Shown: positions 32,465 through 44,599 of the stretch, piece after piece
Position numbering within the stretch: the first letter of the stretch is position 1
Layout of the letters: each line of letters opens with the position of its first letter
Notes under the pieces: generated by a model
The model's input: the letters and a program-made list of their open reading frames with translations, nothing else
The model's database searches: none
What the model was told of the DNA's origin: nothing
Made by a program: the position numbers and the translations under genes
Origin: Calliphora vicina
Lineage: Eukaryota; Arthropoda; Insecta; Diptera; Calliphoridae
Length of the DNA: 64,000 nt
Direction: 5' to 3'
NCBI RefSeq assembly: GCF_958450345.1
Contig: NC_088781.1
Location: forward strand, 23,651,857 to 23,715,856

Positions 32465-34835
32465 ATGATAGACGTAAAACCTAAAATTAAGGATTTTGGA
32501 TTTTTGAGTTTTTTCATATGAAAAATCGGTTTTTGGTCAAATATATGAGTGATTACAGATCGATCTCCGCTTATTTACAAAGTTATTAATGATTTTAGAT
32601 TTTTTTGAAAAATTGATTTTTGATCAGAAATATGAGTGATCGCAGATCAAGCTCTTTTTTCGATTAAACGCTTATTTACAAAGTTATTAAGGATTTAAAA
32701 TTCATTAATTTTTTCATATGAAAAATGGATTTTTAGAAATATGAGTGATCACAGATCCAGCTCCCTTTTTCGATTAAATGATTAAAAATGATTTTAAATT
32801 TTTCAGTTTTTTCTTATGAAAAATCGCTTTTTGGTCTGAAATATGAGTGATCACAGATCGAGCTCCTTTTTTCGATTAAACGCTTATTTACAATATTAAT
32901 TATGATTTTAAATTGTTGGATTTTTTCATATCGATTTTTGATTTTTCATATGAAAAATTAATTTTTGGTCAAAAATATGAGTGATCAAGGATCGAGCTCA
33001 TTTTCTCCTTTAAACTCTTATTTACAAAGTTATTAAAGATTTCAGATTTTTGAGTTTTTTCATTTAAAAAATATATTTTTGGTCAGAAATATGATTGATC
33101 ACTGATCGAGCACCTTTTCTCTATTAAACGCTTATTTACAAAGTTATTAAGAATTTCAGATTTTTGAGTTTTTTCATATGAAAAATCGATTTTTGGTATG
33201 AAATATTTTTGGTCAGAAATAGGATTGATCACAGATCGAATTCCTTTTCTCCTTTAAACTCTTATTTACACAGTTATTAAGGATTTCAGATTTTTTAGTT
33301 TTTTCTTAGAAAACTAGATTTTTGGTAAAAAATATGAGTGATTACTGAAAAATAGAATTTTAATCAGAAATATGAGATCGAACTATTTTTTCGTTTAAAC
33401 GCTTATTTACAAAGTTATTAAGGATTTTAGATTTTTAAGTTTTTTCATATGAAAAATTGGGTTTTGGTCAGCAATATGAGTGATCACAGATATAGCTCTT
33501 CTCTCTATTAAATGCTTATTTACAAAGTTATTAAGAATTTCAGATTTTTGAGATTTTTCTTATGAAAAAGGGATTTTTGGACAGAAATAAGAGTGATCAA
33601 AGATCGAGCTCCTTTTTTCGAATAAAGGCTTAGTTACATATGAAAAATCGATCTCAAATATTAGTGATCGCAGATCAAGCTCTTTTTTTCGATTAAACGC
33701 TTATTTACAAAGTTATTAAGGATTTTAAATTCTTTCATTTTTTCATATGAAAAATTGATTTTTGATCAGAAATATGAGTGATCACAGATCGAGCTCCCTT
33801 TTTCGATTAAACGCTTATTTAAAAAAATTTTAAATTTTTGAGTTTTTTATATAAAAAATGGATTTTTGGTCCGAAATATGAGTGATCACAGATCGAGCTC
33901 CTTTTCTCGATTAAATGCTTATTTACAAAGTTATTAAGGATTTTAAATACTTTAATTTTTTCATATGAAAAATGGATTTTTGGTCAGAAATATGAGTGAT
34001 CACAGATCGAGCTCCTTTTCTATATTAAACGCTTATTTACAAAGTTATTAAGAATTTTAGATTTTTCGTTTTTTTAACCCGAAATATGAGTGATCACAGA
34101 TCGCGATCCTTTATTCGATTAAACGCTTATTTACAAAGTTATTAATGATTTTAGATTTTTGATGAGGTCGATTTTTGGTCACAAATATGAGAGATCACAG
34201 ATCGAGAAATATGAGTGATAACGATCGATTTTAGATTTTTTAGTTTTTTCATATGAAAATCAATTTTTTACCCCAAATTTGATCATAGATCGAACTCCTT
34301 TACAAAGTTATTAAGGATTTTAGATTTTTGAGTTTTTTCACATGAAAAATGGATTTTTTGTCAGAAATATGAGTGATCACAGATTGAGCTCCTTTTATCG
34401 ATTAAACGCTTATTTACAAAGTTATTAAGAATTTTAAATTAATGAATTTTTTCATATGAAAAATCGATTTTTTATCCGAAATATTAGAGATCACAGATCG
34501 ATCTCCTATTCTCGATTAAACGCTTGCTTACAAAGTTATTAAGGATTTTAGATTTTTGAGATTTTTCATATGAAAAATTGATTTATGGTCAGCAATAATG
34601 AAATATGAATGATCTTAGATCGATCGCCTTTATCGATTAAACGCTTGTTATTAAGAATTTTAGAGTGATCAGTTGAGTTTTTTTTATATAAAAAATCAAT
34701 TTTTGATCAGAGATATGAATGATCAGAGATCGAGCTCTATTTCTCTATTAAATGCTTATTTACAAAGTTATTAATAATTTTAGATTTTTAAGTTTTCTTA
34801 TATGGGAAATTTTATCATAGATCGTTTTTTCAAAC
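32465..34835. repeat. 114-bp satellite array, block 1
   Basis: About 20 copies of a ~114-bp unit: 'cgcttatttacaaagttatt', 'tttttcatatgaaaaatcg', 'tttttggtcagaaatatgag' and 'tgatcacagatcgagctcc'. Units contain the palindromes TGATCA, CATATG and GAGCTC. Divergence and partial deletions increase towards both ends. Confidence 0.95.
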
Positions 34836-36243
34836 CCAACAAACTTATCTTTATAATTACAAATATGAATATCAAATGGACTTTATCTCTTTTCTGTTTT
34901 CAGATGACTAAAGCTTATATTTATGCATAATTTTAAATTAAATTATCTCTATATTAAAATAAGCAATAATTGCCTAAACTATATTGCTTTTTATGATACA
35001 AAAAAAAGCACGTGAAATAAGATCACTGGTTTTTTCCAGTCTAAAATAAATAAAAGGCCAAATACATAAACTTTTTAGGTAAATAGTAATGAAAGAAAAA
35101 GAAAATAAAATAAAATACAAAAAAAAGATATTTAAAGTGCGAAATTATTTGCACAATTGATGTTATTTAAATAGTTAAAAACACAAAAAAAAAGAAAAAT
35201 AATAATAAAAGTAATTAGGAGTAGGTTACCACTATAAGTGCTAAACTTTTTTTTTTTCATTAATTTGTTTTCACACTTTGTTTTGTTCTGGTAAATTTCC
35301 TAAAAAACCACAATGAAATCTAAAAAAAGAAAACCATAAAGTTTATTTTCGAAAAATTTTTGACAATTAACCAATTTTGTTAAACGTCACATTTTTTTTT
35401 AAATAAAGAGTGTGACTTACTGTGAGTTGATATGAAGAGATGAAGTTAACGCGTCATTGAAATTTATCACATACACACTTCGTCAACAATATCTCTATAA
35501 TAACAGTGGAATATGGGTAGAACGAAGGGATTGAGAATATCAGAAAGAAGACAATTGGTTACTTTATACATCCCTAGTAATCTAGCGGGAAGACAATTGT
35601 CACTTAAGTAGTTACTTTAAACGTTTTGTGAGTACTTCGTACAAAATGGTTTTATACTAGAACTACTGGAACTGCTGGGCAGTGTTACAACTTTAAAATA
35701 GTCATACATATAGTTCCTCACAACTGTGCTTGACTGTTTAAATTTGCTACCAAAAATGTGCTCGTAGTTGTTAATTTTCCTCAACTATTTGCTACCCCTC
35801 CTGAAGCTTTTAAATACTTGTGTATTTATTTATGTAAACAAAATTTATAAAGCAACTGATATGATAATGATTGTAAAAATTTATGATTACATACTTTATA
35901 CAATAATTTTTCTAAAAAAAGAAGAGATATAAATATAAATATTTGTCTAGGGTTATAAATATTAATTTTGGTTATTTCTTTTGCTATTTTTATATTAAGA
36001 AAATGTAAATCAAAAGTTAATCTACATACAACATTTACGTATATACATTCGTTTATTTAGTTAGGTATCTGTATACAATTTATGAGAGTAAGATTAAACT
36101 AAGTTTTATTGAAAGTTAATTAAATCAATCAGCTGACTGTTGGCTCATGTGAGGAGGTGGTGTAGCCAACTAAGTACTTATTTAATCTTAATGTGATATA
36201 TTCGTACGTTCTGAGTGCAAATTCTACAACATTTAAAGAAGTT
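34836..36243. other. AT-rich DNA between satellite blocks
   Basis: No gene recognised. Positions 35,555-35,690 match the ~170-bp family C (minus orientation: 'acatccctagtaatctagcg', 'agacaattgtcacttaagta') and end in AACTGCTGGG as in 10,511-10,860. Confidence 0.55.
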
Positions 36244-37010
36244 TGAAGTCTATTTTATTCTTCAAAATATATTGATCGAAAAATCGATTTTTGGTCAGAA
36301 AAGAGATCGATCTGTGATCACTCACTATGAAAAATAGATTTTTGATCAGAAATATTAGTGATCACAGATCTATCTCCTTTTTTCGATTAAACGCTTATTT
36401 ACAAAGTTATTAAGGATTTTAAATACTTTAATTTTTTCATATGAAAAATGGATTTTTGATCAGAAATATGAGTGATCACAGATCGAGCTCCTTTTCTCCA
36501 TTAAACGGTTATTTACAATGTTATTAAGGATTTCAAATTTTTGAGATTTTTCATTTGAAAAATAAATTTTTGGTCAGATATATGAATGATCACAGATCGA
36601 GCACCTTTTCTAGATTAAACGCTTATTTACAAAGTTATTAAGGATTTTAGATTTTTAAGTTTTTTCATATGAAAAATTGATTTTTGGTCAGAAATATGAG
36701 TGATCACAGATCAAGCTCCTTTTCTAGATTAAACGCTTATTTACAAAGTTATTAAGTATTTTAGATTTTTGAAATTTTTTATTTTAAAAATCGATTTTTG
36801 TTCAGAAATATGAGTGATCAATCTCCTTTTCTTTACAAAGTTATTAAGGATTTTAGATTTTTAAGATTTTTCATATGAAAAATCGATATGAGTTATCACA
36901 GATAGATCTCGAAATACGAGTGATCGCCTTTTCTCGATTAAACGCTTATTAACAAAGTTATTAATGATTTTAGATTTTTGAGTATTTTCATATGAAAAAT
37001 CGACATTCTA
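36244..37010. repeat. 114-bp satellite array, block 2
   Basis: About 7 copies of the same unit as 32,465-34,835. At the left boundary (about 36,300-36,330) a short inverted piece, GATCTGTGATCACTC, is the reverse complement of the unit's GAGTGATCACAGATC. Confidence 0.93.
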
Positions 37011-37725
37011 CAACATTTGAAGGAGTTTGAAATCTATATTCTTAACATAAGAATGTTGAAGAGTTGCACTTTTTCCTTTGTAAAAGTCCGACATGTCTCT
37101 TTCTGTGAAACCTATTTCCTTTTTAAAAATGTTTTATATGAAAACAAATATATAGAAGTCGCTATTAGGCCGATGTATTATACTGGGAAGGAAAGTAATC
37201 CGAAGAAGCCAATCTCTGTGAAGTTGGCAGTTGCTTTGCGTTGGTCATGGAAAAACCGACACATCCTATTGAACTTCACTACCAAATCATGTGCTAAAGT
37301 TATACAGTCTCCTGTGACCGTGGAATTTATAGCGTTTATTTGAATGTCATTCAAAGCTGCCAAATAATTCCAGCTCTCCTCTTACATACGTTAGTCTTGG
37401 CTATCATATTTTCGAATGTGTGATATCAACGTTTGGATAACTACAGAATGAACTGGTGCGTCGGCATGACGTTGTATTCCTTGACATTCGTAAGTTATTT
37501 GAAGGCACCTGACGGTTCTTAAGTCTGTGTTTTGACAACTTTGATTATTTCAAATCAATTTTGATTATTTCAAATCAATTACAGTGGCGTGTGCTGAGGA
37601 GGCTGTCAAAAGTCGAGCAACATATTCGGATAGGAATTCGTTAGTCAATGACTACAACGGCTAGCCGGTTCCCAGTTGATCGCAGTGTATAAGTTGTAAA
37701 TTTCGTTTGAGATAATCATTTAATC
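37011..37725. other. unidentified balanced-composition block
   Basis: GC-richer than its neighbours, with open frames on both strands (108 codons plus at 37,017-37,343; 61 codons minus at 37,178-37,363). The minus frame has protein-like residues (NSTVTGDCITLAHDLVVKFN). No family recognised. Probably a transposon or pseudogene fragment. A 21-bp direct duplication ('ttgattatttcaaatcaatt') lies near 37,540-37,580. Confidence 0.35.
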
Positions 37726-37727
37726 AT

Positions 37728-38220
37728 TTAAAAAAAGTTTTTTCCAAATTTTTTTAAAAATTTGTTTTATTTTTTTTTAGTTTTAAATTTTTTTTTTTGT
37801 GGAAAAAAAAATTTATGACAAAAAAAATATTTTTCCCGATTTTGACCCATTGCAATGGACTTTGAAATATCTATCATTAGATATCCATATTGTCTATATT
37901 ACTGACTTAGTAATCCATATATAGATCAAAAATAAATCAAAAATCGAGGTAGTCCCGGTTTTTTGCTTATATCTCCGTTATTTATGGACCGATTTTGCTA
38001 ATTTTAAATAGCAAACTTCTCGAAAGCATGTCTGCCAGAATTATTGAAGATTTGGATCCCGAAGATACGACAGACAGATAGACGGACATGGATTAATCGA
38101 CTCCGCTATCTATAAGGATCCAGAATATATATACTTTATAGGGTCGGAAATGAAAAATGTAGAAATTACAAACGGAATGACAAACTTATATATACCCTTC
38201 TCACGAAGGTGAACGGTATA
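37728..38220 (-). repeat. mini-me-like element, family B
   Basis: Reverse copy with 'ttttttgctaattttaaatagc', the core complement 'gacggacatggattaatcga', 'aatatatatactttataggg' and the terminal hairpin-forming 'tatacccttctcacgaaggtg'. Truncated at its left side. Confidence 0.85.
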
Positions 38221-38764
38221 AAAATAATTTTCCCATTTCAAAGCTACTTTATCCTAAAGCAATAATTTCTTAAACAGTTTAAAGTTTTCCATAAGATATG
38301 GAATTCAGGTCTTTGACATTCGGTGTCTTGTAAAATCACAGGGTTTTTTTGGTCATTCGAAATTTAAAGTTAAACAGTACTTTAAAATTACTGAATAATT
38401 TGTTAAAACTGCCGATTCTATCATTTAGTCTGGTTGGCTCCATAGAATGAAAGGATATACTAAGTTATTATGATCCATGCTCTATGCTGGGTGAAGTTGA
38501 AAATTGAATTTAAAATTAGAGAAACAAGCAGTAAGTAAGACTATTATTAAATTTATTTGTTTAAACTTAACATGTTACAAAAAACGCCAAAATTACCTTA
38601 GAATTTATATTATTAAATTTCAATTATTTTAACACCTTTTTTTAATATTACAAAAATTAACAAATATTTTATGTAAACACGTAAACACGTAAATTACACA
38701 AGTGTAAATTAAATGTAGCGTATCATAAAAACAACCTTGACCGAACATGGTATATATATATATT
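38221..38764. other. AT-rich spacer
   Basis: No gene or repeat recognised except a 10-bp direct repeat 'acacgtaaac' near 38,675-38,695. Confidence 0.45.
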
Positions 38765-39240
38765 CACCTTCACCATGTTAAGGCCCTTAACTTCAGGGTA
38801 TACATAAGTTTGTCATTCGGTTTGTAATTATTACATTTTATATATTATAGATCGTTATAATTAGCGGATTCAATGTAGCCATGTCCCTCTGTCCGTCTGT
38901 AAGTTGACATAAACTTTCCGTAGCCCACAAATAACTTACATATGTACATGATTTATACATCAATATATCCACTATGGTTGCGGGGCAGTTTAAAATCGAG
39001 AAAATCGGACCACCAATGGCTAAGATATAAGCTAAAAATCACAACCACCTCGATTTTAGACCTATTTTTGATCTATATCTGGATTACTAAATCATTTAAA
39101 AAGACAATATGGATATCTTATGATAGATATTTGAAGGACCTTTCCAACGACGTATATAACGCCATATTAAGTCGGATGTGTTAAAATCGGGAATAATATT
39201 TTTTAACCCGAGTTTTTTTCAACCAATTTTTTTTTTTATT
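38765..39240 (+). repeat. mini-me-like element, family B, truncated
   Basis: 'gtttgtcattcggtttgtaa', core 'atgtagccatgtccctctgtcc', 'tatctggattactaaatcat' and the start of the A/T interior. Interrupted at the right by a mariner copy. Confidence 0.8.
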
Positions 39241-39249
39241 GGGTGCGAG

Positions 39250-40140
39250 AGGGGGTTTGTTTGGTTCAGAAGTAATGATTTTGAAAGATACCTCAGGCCA
39301 ACCAAAAAATGTTTAAGACTAAGAATGGGAGGCGTTGGTCCATGAAGATTGCTGTAAAACTCAACAAGAGCTTGCAAAACTCAAGCAGCAATTTCAAAAC
39401 ATTTGCAAGCAGCAGGTTTCATCAATAAGCAGGGAAATTCGGTACCATACGAATTGATGCCAAGATACTACCTTGAAAGACTATTTTGCATGTCCGAAAT
39501 GACGCATTAACGCTGTAAAAGAAAATCATTTTTGTACCGCATCATTACTAGCGATGAAAAATGGATCCATTACTTTAACCCGAAACGTAGGAGATCATAT
39601 GTGATGCCTGACCAATCAGCCGAATCGACACCAAATCAAAATATCCCAAGAGCTAAGGTCATTCTCAGTATTTGGTGGGATCGAAAGGGTGCTTTCCATT
39701 ATGGGCTGCTAAAATCTGACCAGATCATCACAGGGAACCTATACCGAACTCAGCTGATTCGTTTGAAGCGAATTTTGGCCGAAATATGTCCACAATATGC
39801 GGTCAGACATTAAACCGAAATATTACATCATGACAATTCTAGGCCTCTAGGTTTTTACCCCCTGGTAAAAACTATATAGAAAGAAGTGGTTGGAAAGTTT
39901 TGCCTCACTCGTCTTTTAGTCCAGAACTTGCCCCCTCCGACTACCATTTGTTTTGATCAATGAAAAAAGCTCTCTCTGGGATATGCATCACTTTGGAACA
40001 GAGTGTCCGATATTGGCTTGATTTGATATTGGCCTCAAAAGATGAGCAGTTCTTTTAGCTCGGAATCGATATACATATTGCCAGAAAGATGGGAAAAGGT
40101 TAGAGCTAACAATACTTTGAATGAATTTATATTGGTACAA
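39250..40140 (+). mobile_element. mariner element, decayed DD34D transposase
   Basis: In order, across changing frames: QTQQELAK-like (about 39,355), GNSVPYEL (39,435), SDEKWIHYFNPKRRRSY with the first catalytic Asp (39,550), AKVILSIWWDRKGAFHYGLLKSDQIITGNLYRTQLIRLKR (about 39,655-39,770; here only described as the IWWD/ITG block), HHDNSRP with the second Asp (about 39,826), SPELAPSDYHLF with the third Asp (39,920-39,955), and ARKMGKG at the C-terminus (about 40,085). The longest open piece is 93 codons. All three catalytic Asp positions survive, but frameshifts and stops disable it. This is the most complete mariner in the window. Confidence 0.88.
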
Positions 40141-40174
40141 ATGTTTCAAAATGAAAGTTAAAAATTTGAAAGGA

Positions 40175-40410
40175 TACACAGAGAATACAGATTCGTAATA
40201 GCAACCGAATTTGTTGCCTATCAAATGAGTTTATTTTAGTGACCGAATTTTATGGTTGTGGCTACGATATTTTAGAAATGGTAACAAAAGTTTGGTTGCT
40301 TCAAACGAAATTCTTCTTTATCAACTGACTTTCAGTGGATAGAAGCGAAAAACTCTATGTGTGCAACCGATTCGATTGGCAACAAATTCGGTTGCAATTT
40401 TCTCTGTGTA
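40175..40410. mobile_element. TA-flanked MITE with CACAGAGAA termini
   Basis: Element 40,177-40,408 (232 bp). The left end CACAGAGAA and the right end TTCTCTGTG are inverted, and a second inverted block GCAACCGAATTTGTTGCC lies just inside each end. TA lies on both sides (40,175-40,176 and 40,409-40,410), as for Tc1/mariner-type insertions. No coding frame. Confidence 0.8.
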
Positions 40411-41872
40411 TCTAATGATAGATAGACTTATTTATATAAGGCCATAGTAAGTCGGACCTAAAATGGGTCAAAATCGGAAAATATATTTTTTAACCCGAAT
40501 TTTTTTCACCAAAAAAATTTTTTGTCATACAATTTTTTTCACTAATAAATTTAAAAAAAATATTAAATTTTGGAAAAAAAAAATTTCATTGAAAATTAAA
40601 AAAAAAAAAAATTTAAAAATTTTGAAATAAAAATTGAAAAAAAAAATTTCGGTTAAAATTTAAAATACAATTTTTTTCACTAATAAAATTAAAAAAAATT
40701 CAATTTTGAATATAATAAATTTAAATTAAAAAAAAATATTTAATTTTGGAAAAAAATGTTCATTAAAAATTAAAAAAAAAATTATCAAAAATTTTGAAAT
40801 AAAAATAGAAAAAAAATTTGAAATGAAAATTAAAAAAAAAAATTTCGGTTAAAATTTAAAATAAAATTTTTTTCACTAATAAAATTAAAAAAATTTTGGA
40901 AAAAAATGTTGAAAATAATAGATTTACATTAAAAAAAATATTAAATTTTGGAAAAAAATGTTCATTAAAAATTAAAAAAAAAAAATTTTTTTAAAATTTT
41001 GAAATGAAAATAGAAAAAAAAAATTTCGGTTAAAATTTAAAATAAAATTTTTTTCACTAATAAAATTAAATTTTGGAAAAAAAATTTTCAAAAATTTTGA
41101 ATATAATAAATTTTCAAAAATGTTGAATATAATAAATTTAAATTAAAAAAAAAATATTAAATTTTGAAAAAAAAAAATTCGGTTAAAATTTAAAATAAAA
41201 TTTTTTTCACTAATAAAATTAAAAATTTGAAATGAAAATTGAAAATAAAAATTTCGGTTAAAATTTAATATAAAATTTTGTTCACTAATAAAATTAAAAA
41301 AAAATAAAATTTTGGGAAAAAAAAATTTTGAATATAATAAATTTAAATTAAAAAAAAATATTAAATTTTGGAAAAAAAAATGTTCATTAAAAATTAAAAA
41401 AAAAAAATTCAAAAATTTTGAAATGAAAATTGAAAAAAAAAAATTTCGGTTAAAATTTAAAATAAAATTTTTTCATTAATAAAATTAAATTTTGGAAAAA
41501 AAATTTTCAAAAATTTTTAAATGAAAATAGAAAAAAAAAATTTCGGTTGCTATTTAAAATTGAGAAAATCGGCCTAGAAATGGCTGAGATGTAAGGAAAA
41601 AACCACGACCACCTCGATTTTTGATCCAATTTTGATCTTTATATGGATTACACAATATATAATGACGTATGTATATAACGCCATAGCAATTCGGACCTAC
41701 AATGTGTTAAAATCGGGAAAAATATTTTTTAACCTTTGTTTTTTTTAAATTTTTTTAAACACATTTTCTTTTTTCCAGTTATAAATTTTGTTTATATTTT
41801 AAAGTATACTTTGGTGAAGGGTATAAAAGATTTGGCACAGCCGAATATATCTCTCTTACTTGTATTTTTTTG
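40411..41872 (+). repeat. mini-me-like element, family B, expanded interior
   Basis: Begins inside family B ('tctaatgatagatagac'), passes 'tcggacctaaaatgggtcaa', and then has about 1.1 kb of A/T low-complexity tandem units ('ttcggttaaaatttaaaata', 'ttttttcactaataaaatt'), around six repeats. A second partial B copy follows (41,575-41,720) before the end 'gatttggcacagccgaatat...cttacttg'. The interior expanded by tandem duplication. Confidence 0.8.
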
Positions 41873-43662
41873 GTAATTATTGGGAGTATATTAGAATTAT
41901 CTCAAATAAGTGTTACTCAAAATTCCGTTGATAAAAATTCCATTGAATTTAATTTTTTTTTGAATTGAATTAATGTGCAAATTCACGTGTGTGTTAATTT
42001 ATTTTCCATTTCGATTATTTGAATTTTCAGTCAATACTGCGTTAGGCAAAATTGAGTGAGTGTGTGTGTTAAAAAATATGTTTTATTGTTATTATTATTA
42101 TTATTTTCTTAGTTAATTTTGCAATTAAATAATAAAATTAGCAACTTCATAAATTGATACTTAATCGTCAATTATCAACACTATACGAACATATTTAATT
42201 ATCTAAAGTTGAAAAAACACAATATTTATTTAGCTATTTTTAAAATTTTTATTAAATATTTATTTATTAAATTAAATAATTTCCTCTCTTTTTCTTTTTT
42301 TTTGCTTTGTATTGTATTACTAGCACAAATACACGATCTATCTATTATAACAATCGATCTACATACAACAAAATTGTAAGGTAGAGATAGAGATACATGC
42401 GTTGGTGAAGGTGTATTTAAGTTTAAATAAAATTTAACAGTTATTAACACATTTTTTAATTGTTGGTCTAAACTATATAACACATTTATTTATCTGTATG
42501 TATAATATTATACATAGATAGGAATGTATCTGTGTGTTCGTATTTAAGTTCTAGTAACTGTGGTAGTAAGTAAGTAATTCATATCAAACATAATTTTCTT
42601 GTTGAATGAAAAGAAAGAAAGATACAGAATGTATTAAAGAAAAAGTTATAAAGCTTCTTGATTTGAAAATTTTGAAACCAGTTTCAGTTGGTTATTGCGT
42701 CAGGTCAGTTGGTTGGTCTGTTTAAGTGCCTTCAATTATTTACGAAATTCGGTTGAAAAATAAAATTCCAAAACTTTACAAATGAAGTAACTACGGTGTT
42801 TACTCGTTTCAAAATTTCAAGTGTGTGCTTGTTTTCCATCTTGTTTATCTCAATCTTACTCTTTATCTTGTTAACTTATCAGAAGATAAATAAGATTCCT
42901 TAAAAAAAATAAATTAAAAATTTTAGTTTTCCCTTTTTTCTGTGCCAGTTGTGTTCTTTAATTTAAAGTTCAAGTTTAGTCAAAAAAAAAAAAGTTAATT
43001 TGTTAATTGATAATTTGTTCTGTTCCATTTATCAATTTGTTTTCTTGGCGTAAATTGTAAACATTTTTTTTTGGTGGCCACAATTTAATTAAGCGGGTAA
43101 TTGAGCAACCATCAACATATTGTGACATTTTTATGGCAATATTCAATATTCTAAAAAAGACTATACAAATTTATTGATCATAAATCACAATGATATTGAG
43201 TCAAATTATGTCTGCTGTGTGCTAGTGTTTTCAAAAAAAAAATTAATTTAAATTTCTTTAACCAGGAATTGACAATAATGTCAATAACATCAATTAACTA
43301 CAATAGAAATTTAAAGTGTACAAATTGTAATTGTTATCTAAAAGAACATTCATAAATTTCAATAAAAAAAAAATATAAAAAAATCATAAAGATCAATTTT
43401 TTAAATAGATTGATCTTTATTTTAAAAAATAATGAAAATAAATGTAAACAAATGTTTTAGGGCAAAATACTTGCTGAGAAAATACTTACCTAATAATGAA
43501 TGTAAAAAGATTTATGTAGATCACTTCAAAAAAAAAGATCAAATATTTAAAAAGTTAAACATTTTGTCATTATCTAAATGATAACATAAAAAATACTTTC
43601 AAACTTTCTAGTTTTTTAAATATTTAGTTTAGCGGTCTAAACGGTTAAAGTTAAGAAAATTG
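41873..43662. other. AT-rich DNA with a possible promoter patch
   Basis: No coding frame recognised. A TATTAT microsatellite lies near 42,088-42,106 and a small hairpin (aaagatcaatttt...agattgatcttt) near 43,388-43,420. See the candidate promoter at 42,640-42,725. Confidence 0.5.
42640..42725 (+). promoter_or_regulatory. candidate core promoter
   Basis: TATAAAG at 42,647 is followed about 33 bp later by CCAGTTTCAGTTG (two overlapping initiator-like sites, the second a TCAGTT at 42,684) and then by GGTCAGTTGGTTGG, which includes near-matches to the downstream promoter element. It is on the same strand as, and 4.7 kb upstream of, the exon acceptor at 47,417. No matching donor was identified. 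Confidence 0.22.
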
Positions 43663-44528
43663 TTATATTCTGGATCGATATAGATTGCGGAGCCGATATT
43701 GCTATGTCCGTCTGTATGTTGAAATCAATTTTCCGTAGCCCCCAAATAACTTACATATGTATATGATTCATACTATTCATATATCCGTTATAGACCCGGT
43801 TCGATTGCTATTTAAAATCGAGAAAAACGGCCCACAAATGGCTGAGATATACGGAGAAAACCCAGGATCTACATATATCTGGATTACTAAATCATTAATA
43901 TAGACAATATGGATATCTAATCTATATATATAAAAATGGAATGGTCCATGTATGTCATGTCATCACGTGAGAACAGCCGATTTGGAATTTTTTTTTTTAT
44001 TCGATTCGAAATTTTCGAGAAAAAAAATCAAAAATTCCGTGTAAAACTCGGAAATTCTTTCTTTTTTTGGGAGTCCAGTCAACTGTAATAAAAAAGCTCC
44101 CTAAAGTATGCAGTACAAATTTAGATATTTTATTTGCAAAAAAATAAGAACAGGCTGGTGTGAGTGGGTGGGAGAAACTTGAAGAACTAACATTAGTAAA
44201 TGCTACCGGGCGAAGCCGGGGCGATCAACTAGTGATAGATACTTCAAAGACCTTTGCAAGGTCTAAAATAAAAACATAGTAAGCCGGACCTACAATGGGT
44301 CAAAATCGGGAACAAGATTTTTTAGCTCGAATTTTTTTTCACCAAAAAAAAATTTTTTGTCTAAAATTTTTTTCACTAATAAATTTGAAATTTTTTTTTT
44401 TTAAAAAATTATAAAATTTTTAAAAAAAAAATAATTTTGGATTTTTTTTCTTTAATTTTAGTTGACCTAAAAATTTGTATTTTTAAGTATAATTTGGCAC
44501 GGCCAAATATTGCGCTCTTACTTGTTTT
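43663..44528 (+). repeat. mini-me-like element, family B, split by a Helitron
   Basis: 'tatattctggatcgatatag', core 'ttgctatgtccgtctgtatg', then 'gacaatatggatatctaa' to 43,920. It resumes at 44,233 with 'tgatagatacttcaaagacc' and ends '...aatttggcacggccaaatat...cttacttg'. Other B copies read 'ggatatctaatgatagat' without interruption. Confidence 0.88.
43921..44232 (+). mobile_element. non-autonomous Helitron
   Basis: Starts TCTATATATATAAAAATGGA (5' TC). It ends ACCGGGCGAAGCCGGGGCG, a GC-rich hairpin 10 bp before the terminal CTAG at 44,229-44,232. It is inserted exactly between A and T of a mini-me B copy without target duplication. These are the defining Helitron features. At 312 bp it has no Rep/helicase frame and depends on enzymes supplied elsewhere. 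Confidence 0.93.
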
Positions 44529-44529
44529 T

Positions 44530-44590
44530 ATATTTTAGTAGTTTGAATTATTGTCTACCAGATAATGCAAAATAAATTGAAGCTTTTTTA
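44530..44590. repeat. isolated piece of ~180-bp satellite
   Basis: 'tatattttagtagtttgaat' and 'ctaccagataatgcaaaata' match the unit of 45,515-47,345. The mariner at 44,600-45,420 separates it from the main array. Confidence 0.65.
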
Positions 44591-44599
44591 GCTTTTATT

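Noticed and set aside
41143..41412. 89-codon Phe/Asn-rich minus frame (and a similar one at 24,352-24,537)
   Set aside because: Low-complexity A/T interior of mini-me B.
42226..42483. 85-codon minus frame
   Set aside because: AT-rich with a Lys/Ile/Leu bias typical of chance frames, and no motif.
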